Below are positions 1 through 12,561 of a stretch of DNA of 64,000 nt, piece after piece; within the stretch, counting starts at the first letter, position 1, and every line of letters starts with the position of its first letter. This stretch comes from Beta vulgaris subsp. vulgaris (lineage: Eukaryota; Streptophyta; Magnoliopsida; Caryophyllales; Amaranthaceae), in the NCBI RefSeq assembly GCF_026745355.1, contig NC_079205.1, positions 58,095,058-58,159,057 on the forward strand. The letters run 5' to 3'. The position numbers and the translations under genes are program-made. Below the pieces are notes generated by a model, which was not told the DNA's origin, made no database searches, and saw only the letters and a list, made by a program, of their open reading frames with translations.

Positions 1-126
1 TCATGAATTTAAGGCAACGATCGTCGTGTTACTTCAAACCCTAGCTCGAAATTCGCGATAATCAGCGATAATTTTGGGGGGAAAAAGATCGAAAGAGGGA
101 GAAATTTCGATAATTATTGTAGAAAA

Positions 127-3100
127 ATGGATCCTGAACAAACATTTATTAGGGTTCAGGAGAGGTTTTCACAAATGGTGACTCCTAGAGTTCGAGCTAC
201 TCTTGAGTACTTTTATCTCTTCACCGCTATTACTTTGTTCGCAATTCTTGTTGTTATGCACGCCAATTATGTTCAGCAGGTTTGTAATTTTGAAATTCTT
301 CACCTCCACTTTTTTAATTTCTTTATTTTCGGTATTTAAGTATGTGAACTATGTTCTTGTTGTTGGATTATTAATTCTGAGTAGGAATTTGGAAGTAGTT
401 TTATGAGATTCAATGATTGTTTTGCTAGAAATTGAATTGATTTGAGGCTTTGATTGTTCGCGAATGCGACTGTTTGTAATTTTGAAATTCTTCACCTCCA
501 CTTTTTTAATTTCTTTATTTTCGGTATTTAAGTATGTGAACTATGTTCTTGTTGTTGGATTATTAATTCTGAGTAGGAATTTGGAAGTAGTTTTATGAGA
601 TTCAATGATTGTTTTGCTAGAAATTGAATTGATTTGAGGCTTTGATTGTTCGCGAATGCGACTGTAATTGATGTCAGCCTGAAGAAGGGAAAGAAGAGCA
701 CCGGGGGCGGGGAGGGGGAGGAAGGATTAGAAAGAATGAAGAATTTTGACTGTAGCCGGATGCATTTTCACCTTTCTAATGATGGGATTGAGTTTTTCTC
801 TTGCTTTCATGTGCTCTAGTTATATTGGAATGGATTGAAATTGATAAATTTGCGAGGTAGTCTTTTGTTGAAGTTTTCGATCAAGGATAAAATTCGAGGT
901 CTGAACTCAAATTTATGAAGTGTGGAAAGTAGAAATGAGTTAAAGTGCATAATATTTGAGAGTTAAGGTGATAAGGTACAAGGTAGTCTTTTGTGATTGT
1001 TTGAAATGAAAATGTGGCGAAGTGCTTAGCTACCCTTTCTTTTTTAATTTCTCTTTCCGCTATATTTGTAAGTACCGAATTTAGGTAATATTATATGCCT
1101 TTGATAATCTGTTTGCAGTAGAATGGCTTTTAGATAATGTGTTCGAAGTAGAAATGGCTACACCAGAATGTGTTGGGCTGTTGCATCAAAGTATCATTCG
1201 GATGTTTGCTGCTTGCAACAATCTGTATGATGGTAGCACGTTCTCATTGCTAAATATTTTGTTCTCTATTACGAGACATCAGATATCAACTTCTTCGTTT
1301 TTGTTGTTATTGTTACTGTTTGGGAAATGGGGTTTGTGTTATGGATTACTGTGGTCAAGAATTGAGATCCACTTTTTTTGGTCTTGTATGTTAGTGACAT
1401 TCAATTTAATATAATGCAGCCAGGCTGTTCCAGTGAGCTCTCAGGAGTGCAAACATCAAATGCGCAACTTATTTACATCAAGGTAAAGAATAAACTGATT
1501 TTTTTTGTCTCCTAGTGTGTTTTCTACGACTTTGCTATCCAACTTTTTGTCTTTTTAAAAGTTATTTTTTTTATTTTTTTGCTTTTGATTGTAGGCGTCT
1601 TTTTTTTATTATTTTTGTTTATGCCGTTGTACACCGTACACCAAGGTAGTGATTCTGCTCTCCTCGTGTATGTATGTATCTGAAGAAAAAATGTGTCTAG
1701 TTAGGGTATATGTTAGAGCTGCCTGTTTGGGTTTTCAGTTTAAAGAGTTGCTGATAACTCGTGTAATGCAGATAACTGGTATTGGCCTGTTAAGACAAAA
1801 TGCTTCTGAGCCTAATTTTGAAGATATCTCTTCTGAGCGAACTGCAATTGATAAACCCAGAGAACCAGATTCTTATGTGGACGAGTTAAACTTGTTCGCT
1901 GTTAAATATTGGTTCAGCTGGATTACTTCTGGTACGAGGAGGGGAAAATCGAACTACAAGTTTTGGAAAAGTTCTGATGAGTACTTGGAAACACTTTCAG
2001 AAACAAGTGGTGATGGGAAGGGGTCAAAGTTATCTTCTCATGATGTTAATGTTGAAAGAGAGGAGCCATATGAAACTTTTTCCATGTTCTCAAAACAGTC
2101 TGTAAGAGCACTCATCTTGCAGTTCTTCAGAAAGTGGCACAGACGTCTATCATTTATTTGGAAACATGGAACGCGTTGTTTGGGAACTCTTTGGGTATGT
2201 GTTTGGTGGATTTCGCTGGTCCAATCTATTACTTTTCATGTTAGTGGTCTGTCACTGAAGTTATCCTGCAGTTGCTTCCTGGGAATGTCTCTAGCCTTTT
2301 TTTTTTTTAAGTATATGTCTAATATGTCTACTGATTAATGTCTTTAAAGCTCTATATGATGGTTATCAAGACTCGTGAGTTGTGACAGATTGCATATATC
2401 ATTTACTTGTAGATGAATCATATTTGATAAGTTGGAACACTAAGGGTGTGCTCTATTCAGCTTATTAATATATATGAACTGATTTAAAGTTAGCTGAACT
2501 TATCTTAACTTACTGGAACCTATTAAAGCTTATTTTGTGATGTGTTAGAACTTATTGAAACTTATTAGATTTTATCTTTAACATATTCTGTCTAAAATAA
2601 GTAAAAATAAGTTGAAGAAAACAGAGCCTAAACTAAATTAACTTCTCATGCTGTTTGTTTTTGATGGCGTGTCGATCTACATGAAACTTACATTCACCTT
2701 TGTAATATAAGATATGACAGCTAGCAGAGAGTTCTGTAAGAATTAGTTGCGGCTGTTGTATAAGATATTGACATTGGGGATAAATTTCTAGGGGAATATG
2801 GCTTTTTCCTTTTTGACACAGAGTGTGGGTGATTCTAATTATGTATCTATTGCTTGGTTTGCTCCATATGCATTATATTCTTGTCAATAGATAGGAGTAT
2901 AAGATTTGTCAAATTGTAGTCCTCACTCCTGAGTGTTTCTATATCCTTGGACCTTTTGAGATATCTGCTTTCTATACATGCCCCACCTGTCACCAACTCC
3001 TTGAGTTTTCTGGGGTAATCAGTAAGAAACTAAGAATTTGTCTAATATCAGAAAAAGTAAATGTTTGCATCATAATCTGTTGATTTACTGTTTGTCAATC

Positions 3101-6100
3101 TGTTAGTCTCACTATCTTTCAGCTATTAAAAGTTTCAAATAATTAGTTACTAATTATTCTAAGTTTTATCAGCATAATATGTGTGGAAAATTGGAACATT
3201 GTGCTCCACATTGGATTGCTTTTGGCCTAATGTTGTTGAGTTTTAGAATCCTGTAATATCTAATAATTATATATCCGTCAGTGCTATTCACATAGTTACT
3301 TGCTTAACGGCTTATTCTGTAAAGAGGTCAAGTCTTCTGGAAATATGTGGACTTTTATTTTCTTCAGTTATTTGGGGTTTTGATCCGATTTTAGTTATTT
3401 CAGTCGAATACCTTTTTGTTCTACCAAAGTCCTTTTTCTGGTTGTTATGTTGCTGAATTGGACTTTTAAGTACAGAACATTGCAGGTATTCACCTGAATC
3501 TTGATAGTCCAAAGTGGATCCGTATTTTGCACCTGGATAGGCTCAACTTAATTGCAGGTAGATTGATATCTCTCCAGTTGAATTCATCTATAATTCAAGT
3601 TTAAGATGTATACATATTATAGGCTTGATTTAGTCATTCGACTTTAATTGATATTGGATAGTTCCTTTTTGTTACTTTTTAAGTTTCTCTAGTCTTCTCA
3701 GTGCAGTGGCTTGAGGAAAAAATTAAAGCATTTGAACCAACTTATCTCTACACTATGGAAAAGGTGAGTTATATGTCACTTCTCAGTCTAAGACTCTAAT
3801 CTGTTACCTGTTTTTCTGTCTGCAGAAAATCAGGGGAGTACAGTTGTGGTACCTATTTCGCTGCTAATCTTTGCTGTGTCATGTTATAGGGATTCTTCTT
3901 GCTTCCTGAAGAAGCTAAGGCTCGCCATAACATTCGGACAGCTAATATTAGCATATCAGCACGGCACCCTTGCTTTGGTAACAGGTGAATACCATTTTTT
4001 GTTTTCCTTATCATAATTATAAATTGCTGTGCCTCTAGTTCTCCTCACCTATTACTTGTTACTGTACCTAATATCTCTTCCCATCAAGTGCTAAGGCCTG
4101 ATTTACCACTAATTAGTTGAGAGTTTGAGACTAGTAGGCAGCATCATTGTATGTTGAGACTAGTAGGCAGCATCATTGTATGTTGAGACTAGTAGGCACT
4201 AGGCAGCATATTATTTAATGTACCAGACAAAATATACTTCCATTTCCTCTATTACATGGAGATAATGCATCTTAACTGTAGCCCTTTGTTATAAGCTGAG
4301 TTTTTTTTCTCCGTCACCACCTTGATCATGCACTTGAGATCGATATATAGCTACTGGTATAGTGCTATAGTGTGCTCACCTAGCTTTAATACATCCTGCT
4401 TTTTCAGGTGGCAAGAAATTCTCATAAATAGAGTTGTGGGATATGACACTATTCTGATGAATAGTTTGCTTGATTCTCCTGGACAAGGTACCCCTCACAG
4501 TATAGTTCAGTTTGTATTTGTGGTTTTTAAATATAATGTTGGAACTGTTTCAACCAGATCTGGAGATTAATTACTAGTAGAGGATTGTTCACGGATTTTG
4601 TAGAATAGTTTGCTATAGGAATTGTTATTTTTGTTCTGGAAACGATAATATCATTCTCTACTCCAAGGAAATAAGTATTTTTGTCCCTAACATATATGAT
4701 GTCTCTTCTTGATTCTGTTAACTCTTATGCTACAATGTTCCTAGTTTATCTGTATCACCCGTATTAATGCTATTGTTGCTTCCCCACAGTATTAACAAAT
4801 GATGATTGCTGCTTTCTGTATTCACTTCTAGTCCACTACTTGTGTTTGTCAATTGTAGTATGCTTTTAGCTGTGGATATCTTTGAGGCACGCTTTGGCCT
4901 CTAGTAGTATTTGACTAGTTATAATATTGCTGTCGACATCTGCACCTCTATACTCGATGATGGACATGCTACTAGGTTGATTTCAGGATTGTGTCATATG
5001 TAGGTAAAATTATTTGCACTTCTATGCCCATCAATAAGTAAGCAATCAATTTTTGAACTGGTAATTAACTAGCTAAGATAATAACTTCATCCCTTGGGGG
5101 GATGGGATAAAAGCAATGACCCGAACGTTGCTCAACATATAAACTGGCAGACAGCATCTTTGATAGTTTGTAGTTTATTCTAGGACAAGATCCTTACATG
5201 GTAAATCTCTCTGCAGGTTACCTATATAACTATCAGACAAGAGAGTTTTACAACCTCAGTTATGCCCATGAACCATCAAAAACTTCTGCTACATTTGGAG
5301 GTTTGTCTGACACCATATATATTCATGTTTGTGTTTTGTGATACTTAAGCCTGTTCTTGATTCTGTCTCCTGCTTCGACCTTAATAATTTTTGACATTTC
5401 TGTTATATTTATTACGCTGACTGTCTGTTAATATGTTTGTGGACTTGGCTTCTCATGATTATAGGCTCTCTTCTACTGATTGTCTGATGGTTGACATGCT
5501 TTCCCCTTGTTTAAATGCAGATTATTTGGTGACTAAGTGCGGAGTGCTTATGATGTCACTTTTTGTTTTCTTTACGACGACGATGTCAGTTTCATTTACA
5601 TTGAGAGAGACCCAAACTCGAATGCTCAAATTTACAGGTTTCTTTGCTTTCAGGTCTAAATTTTTTCAGCATAATGTATATGTCAACTATTAGCATTATA
5701 GCATATGAGCTATCTGAGATCTTTTTCATATCAAATCTTTGTTATGTGTACACAAATTACTTTCTTCTTATTCTTGTCTATACAACAGACTAAATTTTAT
5801 ATCTGATACTGCTTCCAAAAAAACCAGTTTTTTTTTTTTGGGGAGCTGGGGGCTGGTGGGGTTCTGGATGTGACCACATCAATTGGTTTCAAGACTGATA
5901 CGGCATTGATAGATCATGGAAAAAAGAGAGTAGTACTTGATATAGATTGTGGGTTAGCGGAGGCAGCATGGATTTACCATGGCTGACGTAGTTGAAGTCT
6001 TGAGCTATGAAGCACGGGTACTCCTCCCGGACGCCGAATCCCGTACCGGGGACGGGTACGGGACGGATTCGCCGTGGATTCGTCCCCAAAACGAACTGCG

Positions 6101-9100
6101 ATGGATGGGTACGTGGGTTTGGATTGGGTAAGGATGGGCTTAAACTAGGTACGTGGTGGGGACGGATTTAGAGAAATAGAAACGTACCCAGTTAGTTTTA
6201 ATAGAATATGAAAAAAATCAGATGTAAGGTTTTCTTAAAATTTTCAAACTCTCTCACCTGAACATAGAAGAGACTATAGACTGAAGTTCGTCGCAGCAAC
6301 ACATAGTCGCCCACCGACGCCGGCCGCCACCTCCGGCAACTCCTTCGTCGCAGCCACTAGATAATTCTCGCATGAATTAAAGTCCTTTCTTGCGGTAGAA
6401 AATAGAAATGTCGATTTTTTCTTTTGATACCTGATACCTCCCTTCTCTTTTCTTTTAAAAAAATTATTAAAGTGTACTGTTGGAGACTGAAATAGTGGAG
6501 TTAGTGGAGTACAGCTGTGACTTTTTTTCTTACAACTCATTTTAGTCATTTATGTTTATGTTGTAAAGTGTAAACCCACGAAGATGAAAACTGTCAAGTG
6601 ACTGTTGAAATTTTTCTTGATTTCTTCACTTTTTCTTTATTTAATCTTTTGACTTTCAACTCTTTCAATAATGATATTTTTTTGGAAGAAGATGAAAACT
6701 TATCAATGCACTTCATAAATAAGAAATATTATTATTTAATATTCAGATGATTGAAAAATATTTTTTTTAATATATATACCGAATCCTAGCCGTACCCGTT
6801 TTTTAAAATTTTGATTTTGCCGTTTTCCGTCCCCGTACCCGTATCCGTACCCGTTTCCGTATCCGTATCCGTGCTAACTATGAGGAGAAGATGGCCTTTT
6901 AAGTATAGAACTATCAGGTCGCTAATGGTAGGCAGTATTGATAACAAGAGCTATAAAAAACAAACTTGGAGCTTTTGGGGATGAATGACGTAAGAAATAA
7001 AGAGAGTAAAGGAGGAATAAATGGTTAATAGTGGGAAAGGGACCTTGGACCATGATGGGTTGATCTAATGCTCAGATGTGTACTATCCTGCCTTGTATGG
7101 GAGTCCATATAACATGGTGTTGAAGACACAACATTGAAAGGCAAGAGAAAAAGTTTGTATTCGAATTGTCTGGCAAAGATGCTCTCTCTATAGAGACCCC
7201 CCTCCCCCTCCTAAAGGGGTGGAAGCAGAAAATAATCTTAGGGTAGACCAAAAGATTCTAAATTAATTTTAGGGGAAATCAAGAAAAAGTTAATCTAATT
7301 ATATTAATTTTAACATTTTAAAACTAAATTTATGGGAAGTTTGTAAAACAGAGAAAATCTCATTTGTTACATTCTTTGGTGAAAATAATGAGAATGAAAA
7401 AGTTTTGAAACTTTAGCTTTGGTCTATGTTGAGTGTGATGCCTATACAAATATGATTATATTGCTTGTTGTCAATATCCAAATTTGTTTCTGTTTGTTAT
7501 ATCTACATGTCATTGAATTGATTCGCCTATTGGAAGAATGATATCGAGGATTTTATTAGCACTTGTTTCCAACATGCCTCTTATGTACTGCAGGTTTTTG
7601 TTCTCTATTGTGCTTTGATTTTAAATCTTAGTTCCTTGGGTATAACGGACATTGAACAAATGCTGAACTTCTTTTTCCCCAAATGATTACAGTGCAGCTT
7701 CAACACCATGCTCGACATCGACTTCCAACATTCCAGCTAATATTTGTTCATGTCATTGAATCGCTCGTCTTTGTGCCTGTAAGAATGCACCACAATAAGT
7801 ATGGTGTTTTTGAATTTTTTTGAATGCAATATCTTCATTTCAATTTGCTGGTGATGCATTGGATTTGGCATTACAGATCATGATAGGCATCCTGTTTTTT
7901 CTGTTCGAATTTTATGATGATCAACTGCTGGCTTTTATGGTGCTGATACTGGTCTGGCTATGTGAGCTTTTTACCCTTATCAGGTAAATCTGATGCTTTT
8001 AAGTTTCTAATTGCAACCCTTCTCCCTTTCTTTCCTCGTAGAAAATGATCGAGAAATCTTAAATGAACTGCTTGTGGCTTTTGCAGTGTTCGTACTCCAA
8101 TATCAATGAAGTTCTTTCCACGCTTCTTCTTACTCTATTTCCTGGTGTTCCACATCTACTTCTTTTCGTATGCTTATGGTATGACCAATTTTGATGACCT
8201 GTGTATGTCAAAATTAGTCTCTTATTTCAATTTTTTTGTTGTGTAATCTATTCTTCTTTCTTGCAGGTTTTTCATACCTGGCCTTATCTACTACTGCAGC
8301 ATTTATGCTGCATCTTATCCTGTATTTCTGGAACAGATTCGAGGTAAATAATCTTATAAAGCCGTCTGGAGCTTAGATCTAAAGCTTGAACTTCGATTAT
8401 CTTGTAAAATTGATGGCATAATGATCTTTGCAAATTGCAACCAGAGAACAGTTCACTATGTCGTCATATATGTGATGCCGTATTCAAGATTGTAAATTGC
8501 AACCAGCCAACCATAGAACAGTTCACTATGCAATAGTGACGGCTGGATCCTGGGAAATGACAAAATAACTGCAAGGAACGGACAGAAGATGACATCATAA
8601 CAGAAAATACAATCATCCTAATATCAAGATATTTCCTGTTCTTTTTGGACTGGAAACTAGATACTGATAATGGATTAAGCCTAGAGTATATGGGCTGCAA
8701 CTTATCTTTTTTGAAATGTGCTGTCCTGCAGTTGTGCTGCAGCATATTTGTACAAGCAGTAGCCGGTGGTTTAAACACTAGTCTCGTTTTCTCTTGCGTA
8801 TTGGTTGATCTGTAGCTCATACATTTAATTTGAGCCTTTTTATTGTTCAGGTCCCTGCTTTACAAAGGTTTTTGCAAAATCGCCGTTCACATATGCAGCA
8901 TCACCCGGATTTCCACATAACCTCCTCTACGATACTTGCTTCTACATTGCACATCACCCGGTTGAATACAAGGAATCCTGACCCAGTCAGAATGGAGGAC
9001 GCTTCAGGTCCTAGGGTCTCTCTGCTCAGGCCTAGTGGTGATGTTCCAATACCTGCTAATGTGCAGGCAGAGGCTCCTGCGCTTCAAGAACAATCAACAG

Positions 9101-9354
9101 ATGCAAATCGGCAAAATGAAAATGTGGATAGCGAACCTCTTCCAATCCCTGACCATGACGTTCACCAACCGGAAGCTGGTCAAAACCCGGGAAATATGAA
9201 CTCCTTTAGCTCTTTGTTGCTATGGATTCTTGGAGGAGCTTCTTCTGAAAGCCTGAATTCTTTTTTCTCCATTTTTAGAGATATGAGAGATCAAGCGCAA
9301 TTTTATACAGATTCTCCAAGACAGGAAAATGCTACTACTGATAATTCTCAATAA
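127..9354 (+). CDS. Membralin (TMEM259-like) ER membrane protein, complete copy A, 14 exons
   Basis: Spliced gene; exons I read: 127-279, 1420-1482, 1772-2194, 3476-3557, 3702-3763, 3890-3984, 4408-4487, 5217-5300, 5521-5637, 7693-7778, 7877-7983, 8087-8178, 8267-8343, 8851-9354. All introns are GT-AG and phases join, giving 2025 nt (674 aa). The start MDPEQTFIRVQERFSQ and the later MYSLFVFFTTTMSVSF-like, FEFYDDQLLAFMVL and RTPISMKFFPRFF stretches match plant membralin as I know it. A hydrophobic segment lies at about residues 25-48 and several more in exons 9-13; the last exon encodes a polar, low-complexity tail (about 165 aa). Membralins are multi-pass ER proteins tied in animals to ER-associated degradation; the plant role is less clear. 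The first ATG follows a plausible 5' UTR. Exon 9 is separated from exon 10 by a 2-kb intron enlarged by a transposon. I see no lesion, so this is probably the functional copy. Confidence 0.93.
280..663 (+). repeat. Perfect 192-bp tandem duplication in membralin intron 1
   Basis: Positions 280-471 and 472-663 appear identical. The duplication starts exactly at the intron 1 donor (GTTTGT after CAG), so the second unit carries a second GTTTGT preceded by CTG. Lack of divergence suggests a very recent event. Confidence 0.9.
2454..2628. mobile_element. Tourist-like MITE in membralin intron 3
   Basis: A 175-bp segment bounded by imperfect inverted ends (GGGTGTGCTCTATTC on the left, complement of GAAAACAGAGCC on the right) and flanked by TAA on both sides, as expected for PIF/Harbinger-type MITEs. 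The inside is made of GAACTTATT-type short repeats. It resembles the element at 12318-12561. Confidence 0.6.
4127..4210 (+). repeat. 30-bp minisatellite in membralin intron 6
   Basis: The unit TTGAGACTAGTAGGCAGCAT plus about ten bases is present nearly three times here; membralin copy C has fewer units (about 22040-22090), so the array changed length after the duplication. Confidence 0.75.
6011..6875. mobile_element. Non-autonomous TIR transposon (hAT-like) in membralin intron 9
   Basis: An 865-bp insertion, absent from the matching intron of copies B (about 20245-20255) and C (about 23888-23898). Ends are AGCACGGGTAC... and ...ATCCGTGCT (inverted AGCACGG). Flanking 8-mers AGCTATGA (6003-6010) and AACTATGA (6876-6883) match at 7 of 8 bases, suggesting an 8-bp target duplication. 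Both ends are runs of GGTACGG/CCGTACC-type repeats. No transposase is visible. The hAT assignment rests on the 8-bp duplication and is tentative. Confidence 0.65.
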
Positions 9355-9933
9355 TGGAGAAGCAGGTGAAGGTAAATCTGGAAAAAGATTGAGAGTATTC
9401 TTTATTTGAGCTTCGGATTTTTGTAACAAAGTGATTATATCGCGATAGATGCCGAAGCAGGAAATGACGATTGTTTGTTGGTTGTAAAGGATAAGAATGA
9501 AAGAGAGAAGCTTTATAACAAAATGCTGAGTTCGTGTTTTAAATGCATTAATGGTAAATGTGTCAAGTGGAGGATTTTGGCCGTGAGCAGAGGGTTTTTG
9601 TATTGAGGACTCCTCCTCTGTCTCTGGAGCCTTGCTGTAAGTATTGCTGTAAAAAAAAATGTTTTATATATGGTTAAAAAATAAGAGTTATTATAGATGA
9701 ATAGCATAAATATGGCAGTTAAATTTTACCCAATTTTTGTCTTCTACATATATTACATAATTGTTTCAAAATGTTCAGAGACATGTAATCATGTTTGGAT
9801 TTTTCAGCAATGTTTTACTGCTGTCTGCTGGTTTGTGAAAAATGTATTTTTTAGGTATGCGATTAGACTATATTCAAATATGGCAATAATGTAACGAGGG
9901 ACTCATTTGGAGCAACGTGAACAATCCAACTGA
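9355..9933. other. 3' UTR and flank of membralin copy A
   Basis: No coding region seen. The sequence is nearly identical to 26336-26919 after copy C, which shows that the duplication extended well past the gene. Probable polyadenylation region; no clear single signal chosen. Confidence 0.6.
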
Positions 9934-10119
9934 GGGCCCGTTCGGTATTATGGTAGTCAATATATGTTTTATAATAAATAAAAAGTTAGTCAAATTTATT
10001 GGGAATATGATGATTTTAAAACCGACAACTGAAAAGTGAAAATCATTTTTTCTGGTTTCTAGTTTTTGGTTTTTAGTTTTCTAAAAAATCGAAAACAAAA
10101 AACGATATCGAATGGATCC
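9934..10119. mobile_element. Tourist-like MITE (copy in flank A)
   Basis: Ends GGGCCCGTTCGGTAT and ATCGAATGGATCC, flanked by TGA on both sides. The same element is at 26920-27134 with better preserved ends, so it inserted before the segmental duplication. Confidence 0.6.
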
Positions 10120-10198
10120 TGAGGTCTAAAAATAGTTTTGGGTATCCTTTTCATTTATTGGATTACTTCTTCCGTGCATGTTATATTAATTGATACAA

Positions 10199-11373
10199 GG
10201 ATTTTTTAACTAGAACAATACAAATTTTTGCCTGTTCTTTCGCAACAAAACAAACTTTTGATTATTTTTAAATAATATAAGCTTTTACTTAAAATTCTTC
10301 CGGTAGCGCAATGTGACCTTTAACCTCATGTAAAAAAAAATTATCTAACCCAAAATCTGTTTCTCTTTCCTCCCCTCCCCCTACCAACTGAAACGCCACC
10401 CCTGCCACACCGTCACCCCCTCCCCCGCCAGATGAAACCACCAGTCCACCCTCACTACCCCCTCCCCCACCACGAAACCGTCAATCCCAGCCTTGAAAAC
10501 CACCGCCTCCACTCCCTCACCCCCGAAATTCACCAAACCCAGCCACCCCACCCCCGAAATACGCCAAACCCAGCTACCCCACCCCCGAAAACCGGCGAGT
10601 CCCTCTCTCTCCTGTCGCCATGTCACAGGAGCTTAAAGACCTTAAAGTACCTCTCTCTCCTGTCGCTTACTTCGGCGCCATTATTACTTCTATTGAACGC
10701 CTTTCTCTCTCCTCTGACTCTTCTTCTCCTAACTGCGCTGTTGACGCGCTTGTTGCTTTCCTATTGTTGATTTTGCCGAGGATTTCAGCGGTGGGGGGTG
10801 TTGTTGGATTTGTTGGTTAGGGTTTACGTGGTGGTAATCGTTTATCGTCTGATTGTGTTATGAGGGGTTGAATTGTGTTTCGAGTTTGTTGTGGAATTAA
10901 AGTCGATGAAAATGAACCTGCGAGTAAGGTTGAACCGTCGACGCGAACAACTCGTCGTCGGCGAATAGAATCGGCGAGTCCGCTTATTTCTGACGTCGCT
11001 GAAATTACTTGTCTAAAGCATCGTAAAGTTGAAGATCAAGAAGTGAGAGATGATCAATTGCAGCTGGGTTTCGGGGTGGGGGAAGGCTGAAGTGGTGGGG
11101 ATGGTCGTCGGAGGAGCTGAAGTGGTGGGGGTGGTCGTCGGAGGGGTCTTGGAAAACTGTTTAGTGAAGGTGAAGGAGACAAGGAGAAAGTTTTTTTTCG
11201 TTATTTATTTGAATAAAAATTTAAAAACCAACCAATGAAACAATGACACATGTCCAAGTTTAACGGGTTTTCAGGTTGCATCAGGTTTTGAACTACTCCA
11301 AGAATTTTGTTACAAAGTTTGTATTATTGTTGGAGAACCGGCCAAAGTTTGTATTATTCTAGTTAAACAATCC
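10199..11373. mobile_element. Pack-MULE (Mutator-like element carrying a gene fragment)
   Basis: A 1175-bp element with perfect 9-bp target duplications TTGATACAA (10190-10198 and 11374-11382). Its ends are inverted repeats of about 34 bp: the left starts GGATTTTTTAACTAGAACAA, the complement of the right starts GGATTGTTTAACTAGAATAA. The duplicated flank after membralin copy C keeps the empty site, one TTGATACAA at 27205-27213. No transposase; the inside is GC-rich and includes an RRP12-like exon fragment. A 9-bp duplication with long TIRs defines Mutator-like elements, and a captured gene piece makes it a Pack-MULE. Confidence 0.9.
10620..10820 (+). pseudogene. RRP12-like (NUC173 family) gene fragment captured in the Pack-MULE
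   Basis: A 66-aa open frame beginning MSQELKDLKVPLSPVAYFGA and continuing with SIERLS and a hydrophobic VDALVAFLLLILPRIS stretch. This resembles the N-terminal part of plant RRP12-like ribosome-biogenesis proteins, in which an SQELK-x-PLSPVAYFGA-type block precedes a LLxILPRIS block. The match ends near 10795; a one-base shift keeps a hydrophobic frame open to about 10862. A second open stretch at 10875-11090 (71 aa, basic RRRRIES segment) is unrecognised. The full protein has more than 1,000 residues, so this cannot be functional RRP12. The assignment is from recalled family sequence, not a search. Confidence 0.6.
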
Positions 11374-11382
11374 TTGATACAA

Positions 11383-12317
11383 TTGATTTTCACACATGGC
11401 AATTGGTAATGCATAACTTTGATCATAATCATCTCTAATTATCTATTAGCTAAAATGATAAAAGTTGATATGTTGAAAATATGAACTAAATCAAACATCT
11501 TAAAACTAACATTTGTGTTTATATGATAGCTAAACAATATGATCAAAGTAGTTTATGTGAATTGTGGACATGGTCAAATTATGGCGATTTACTATGGGAT
11601 AAAGGTAGTATTTTATTTTATTGAATTCAATGTTAGCCAGATTAGTCTAACATTTTTGTATTTATAGAATGAGTTGAATTGTAATTGTTTAGATACATAA
11701 GATCATTCTTTTAAGTTTTAGCTTGAAACACATAAGAACTTGATGTGTACAAGGGATGAAGTTTGCTCCCTTGATTACTTTCGATTTACTTCAAATCTTG
11801 CTATGCTTTGAGAATTTATCGTTACTTTCTCGTTTCTTATTTTTCTTGAGTCTTGACAATTTCCTCATTCTAAGAGAATAAAAATTGAAATTGTCAAATA
11901 ACTGAAGATTTCTTTGAAGTCAATGTTAAGTGAAACATTTTTCTTATATTTTTGGGTAAATGATATTCCATAGATCCCCTGAAATCTTTTGCATTTCTCC
12001 TACTAAGTACAATGTTAAGCGACCCAATCCTCATTGAGGGCTGTCCAATTAATTACTTAGATGTTTACATTTTGGGACTATATTAATTACTTAGATGTTT
12101 GTATTTTGTGACTATATTACTTAGATGTTTGCATTTTGGGACTATATTACTTAGATGTCCAATTAATTACTTAAATGTGAACTATATTTTGAGACGGAGG
12201 GAGTAATAACTTTTCTCTATCTTTCTCCTCACATGTGATTTTTTTATTTCCTTTTTCTATCTCTCTCCTCTCCAAAAATTATCTAGCAGTTCGTGATTTT
12301 AAAAGTGTCACCACTAA
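11383..12317. other. Intergenic flank, AT-rich, no gene
   Basis: Non-coding sequence homologous to 32069-33635 apart from insertions there. It contains short tandem copies of an ATTACTTAGATGTTTGCATTT-type phrase at 12053-12155 and a MITE-terminus-like GAGACGGAGGGAGTA at 12190-12205. Confidence 0.6.
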
Positions 12318-12561
12318 GGGTCTGTTCTATTCGGTATAAAACAACTGAACTGAATTGAACTGAACTGAATTAAACTGAACTGAATTGAACTGAACTGAAT
12401 TAAACTGAACTGAATTGAACTGAACTGAATTGAACTGAAATAAATAGTGATATGTGAGAGTAAAAGTATTGTCCATAGCTGAACTGAACTGAACTGAACT
12501 GAATTGAACTAAGCTGAACTGAATTGAACTTAACTGAAAATAAGTTGAGAAAAACAGACCC
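12318..12561. mobile_element. Tourist-like MITE made of GAACT(GAACT)GAATT repeats
   Basis: TAA on each side, ends GGGTCTGTTCTATTC and GAAAAACAGACCC (inverted). The interior is almost entirely ACTGAACTGAATTGA-type 5-bp repeats. The matching flank near PPR2 has a single TAA at 33636-33638 and no insert, confirming a precise insertion. Confidence 0.85.

Noticed and set aside
5433..5693. Stand-alone 86-aa membrane protein frames (also at 19670 and 23316)
   Set aside because: They are membralin exon 9 plus read-through of the neighbouring introns, repeated in the three copies.
8464..8820. 118-aa frame on the - strand
   Set aside because: Lies in membralin intron 13, lacks any family signature, and its copy in gene C differs by frame breaks.
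12343..12540. GAACT repeats as a telomere- or satellite-like array
   Set aside because: They are bounded by TIRs and TAA duplications and absent from the paralogous flank, so they are the body of a MITE.
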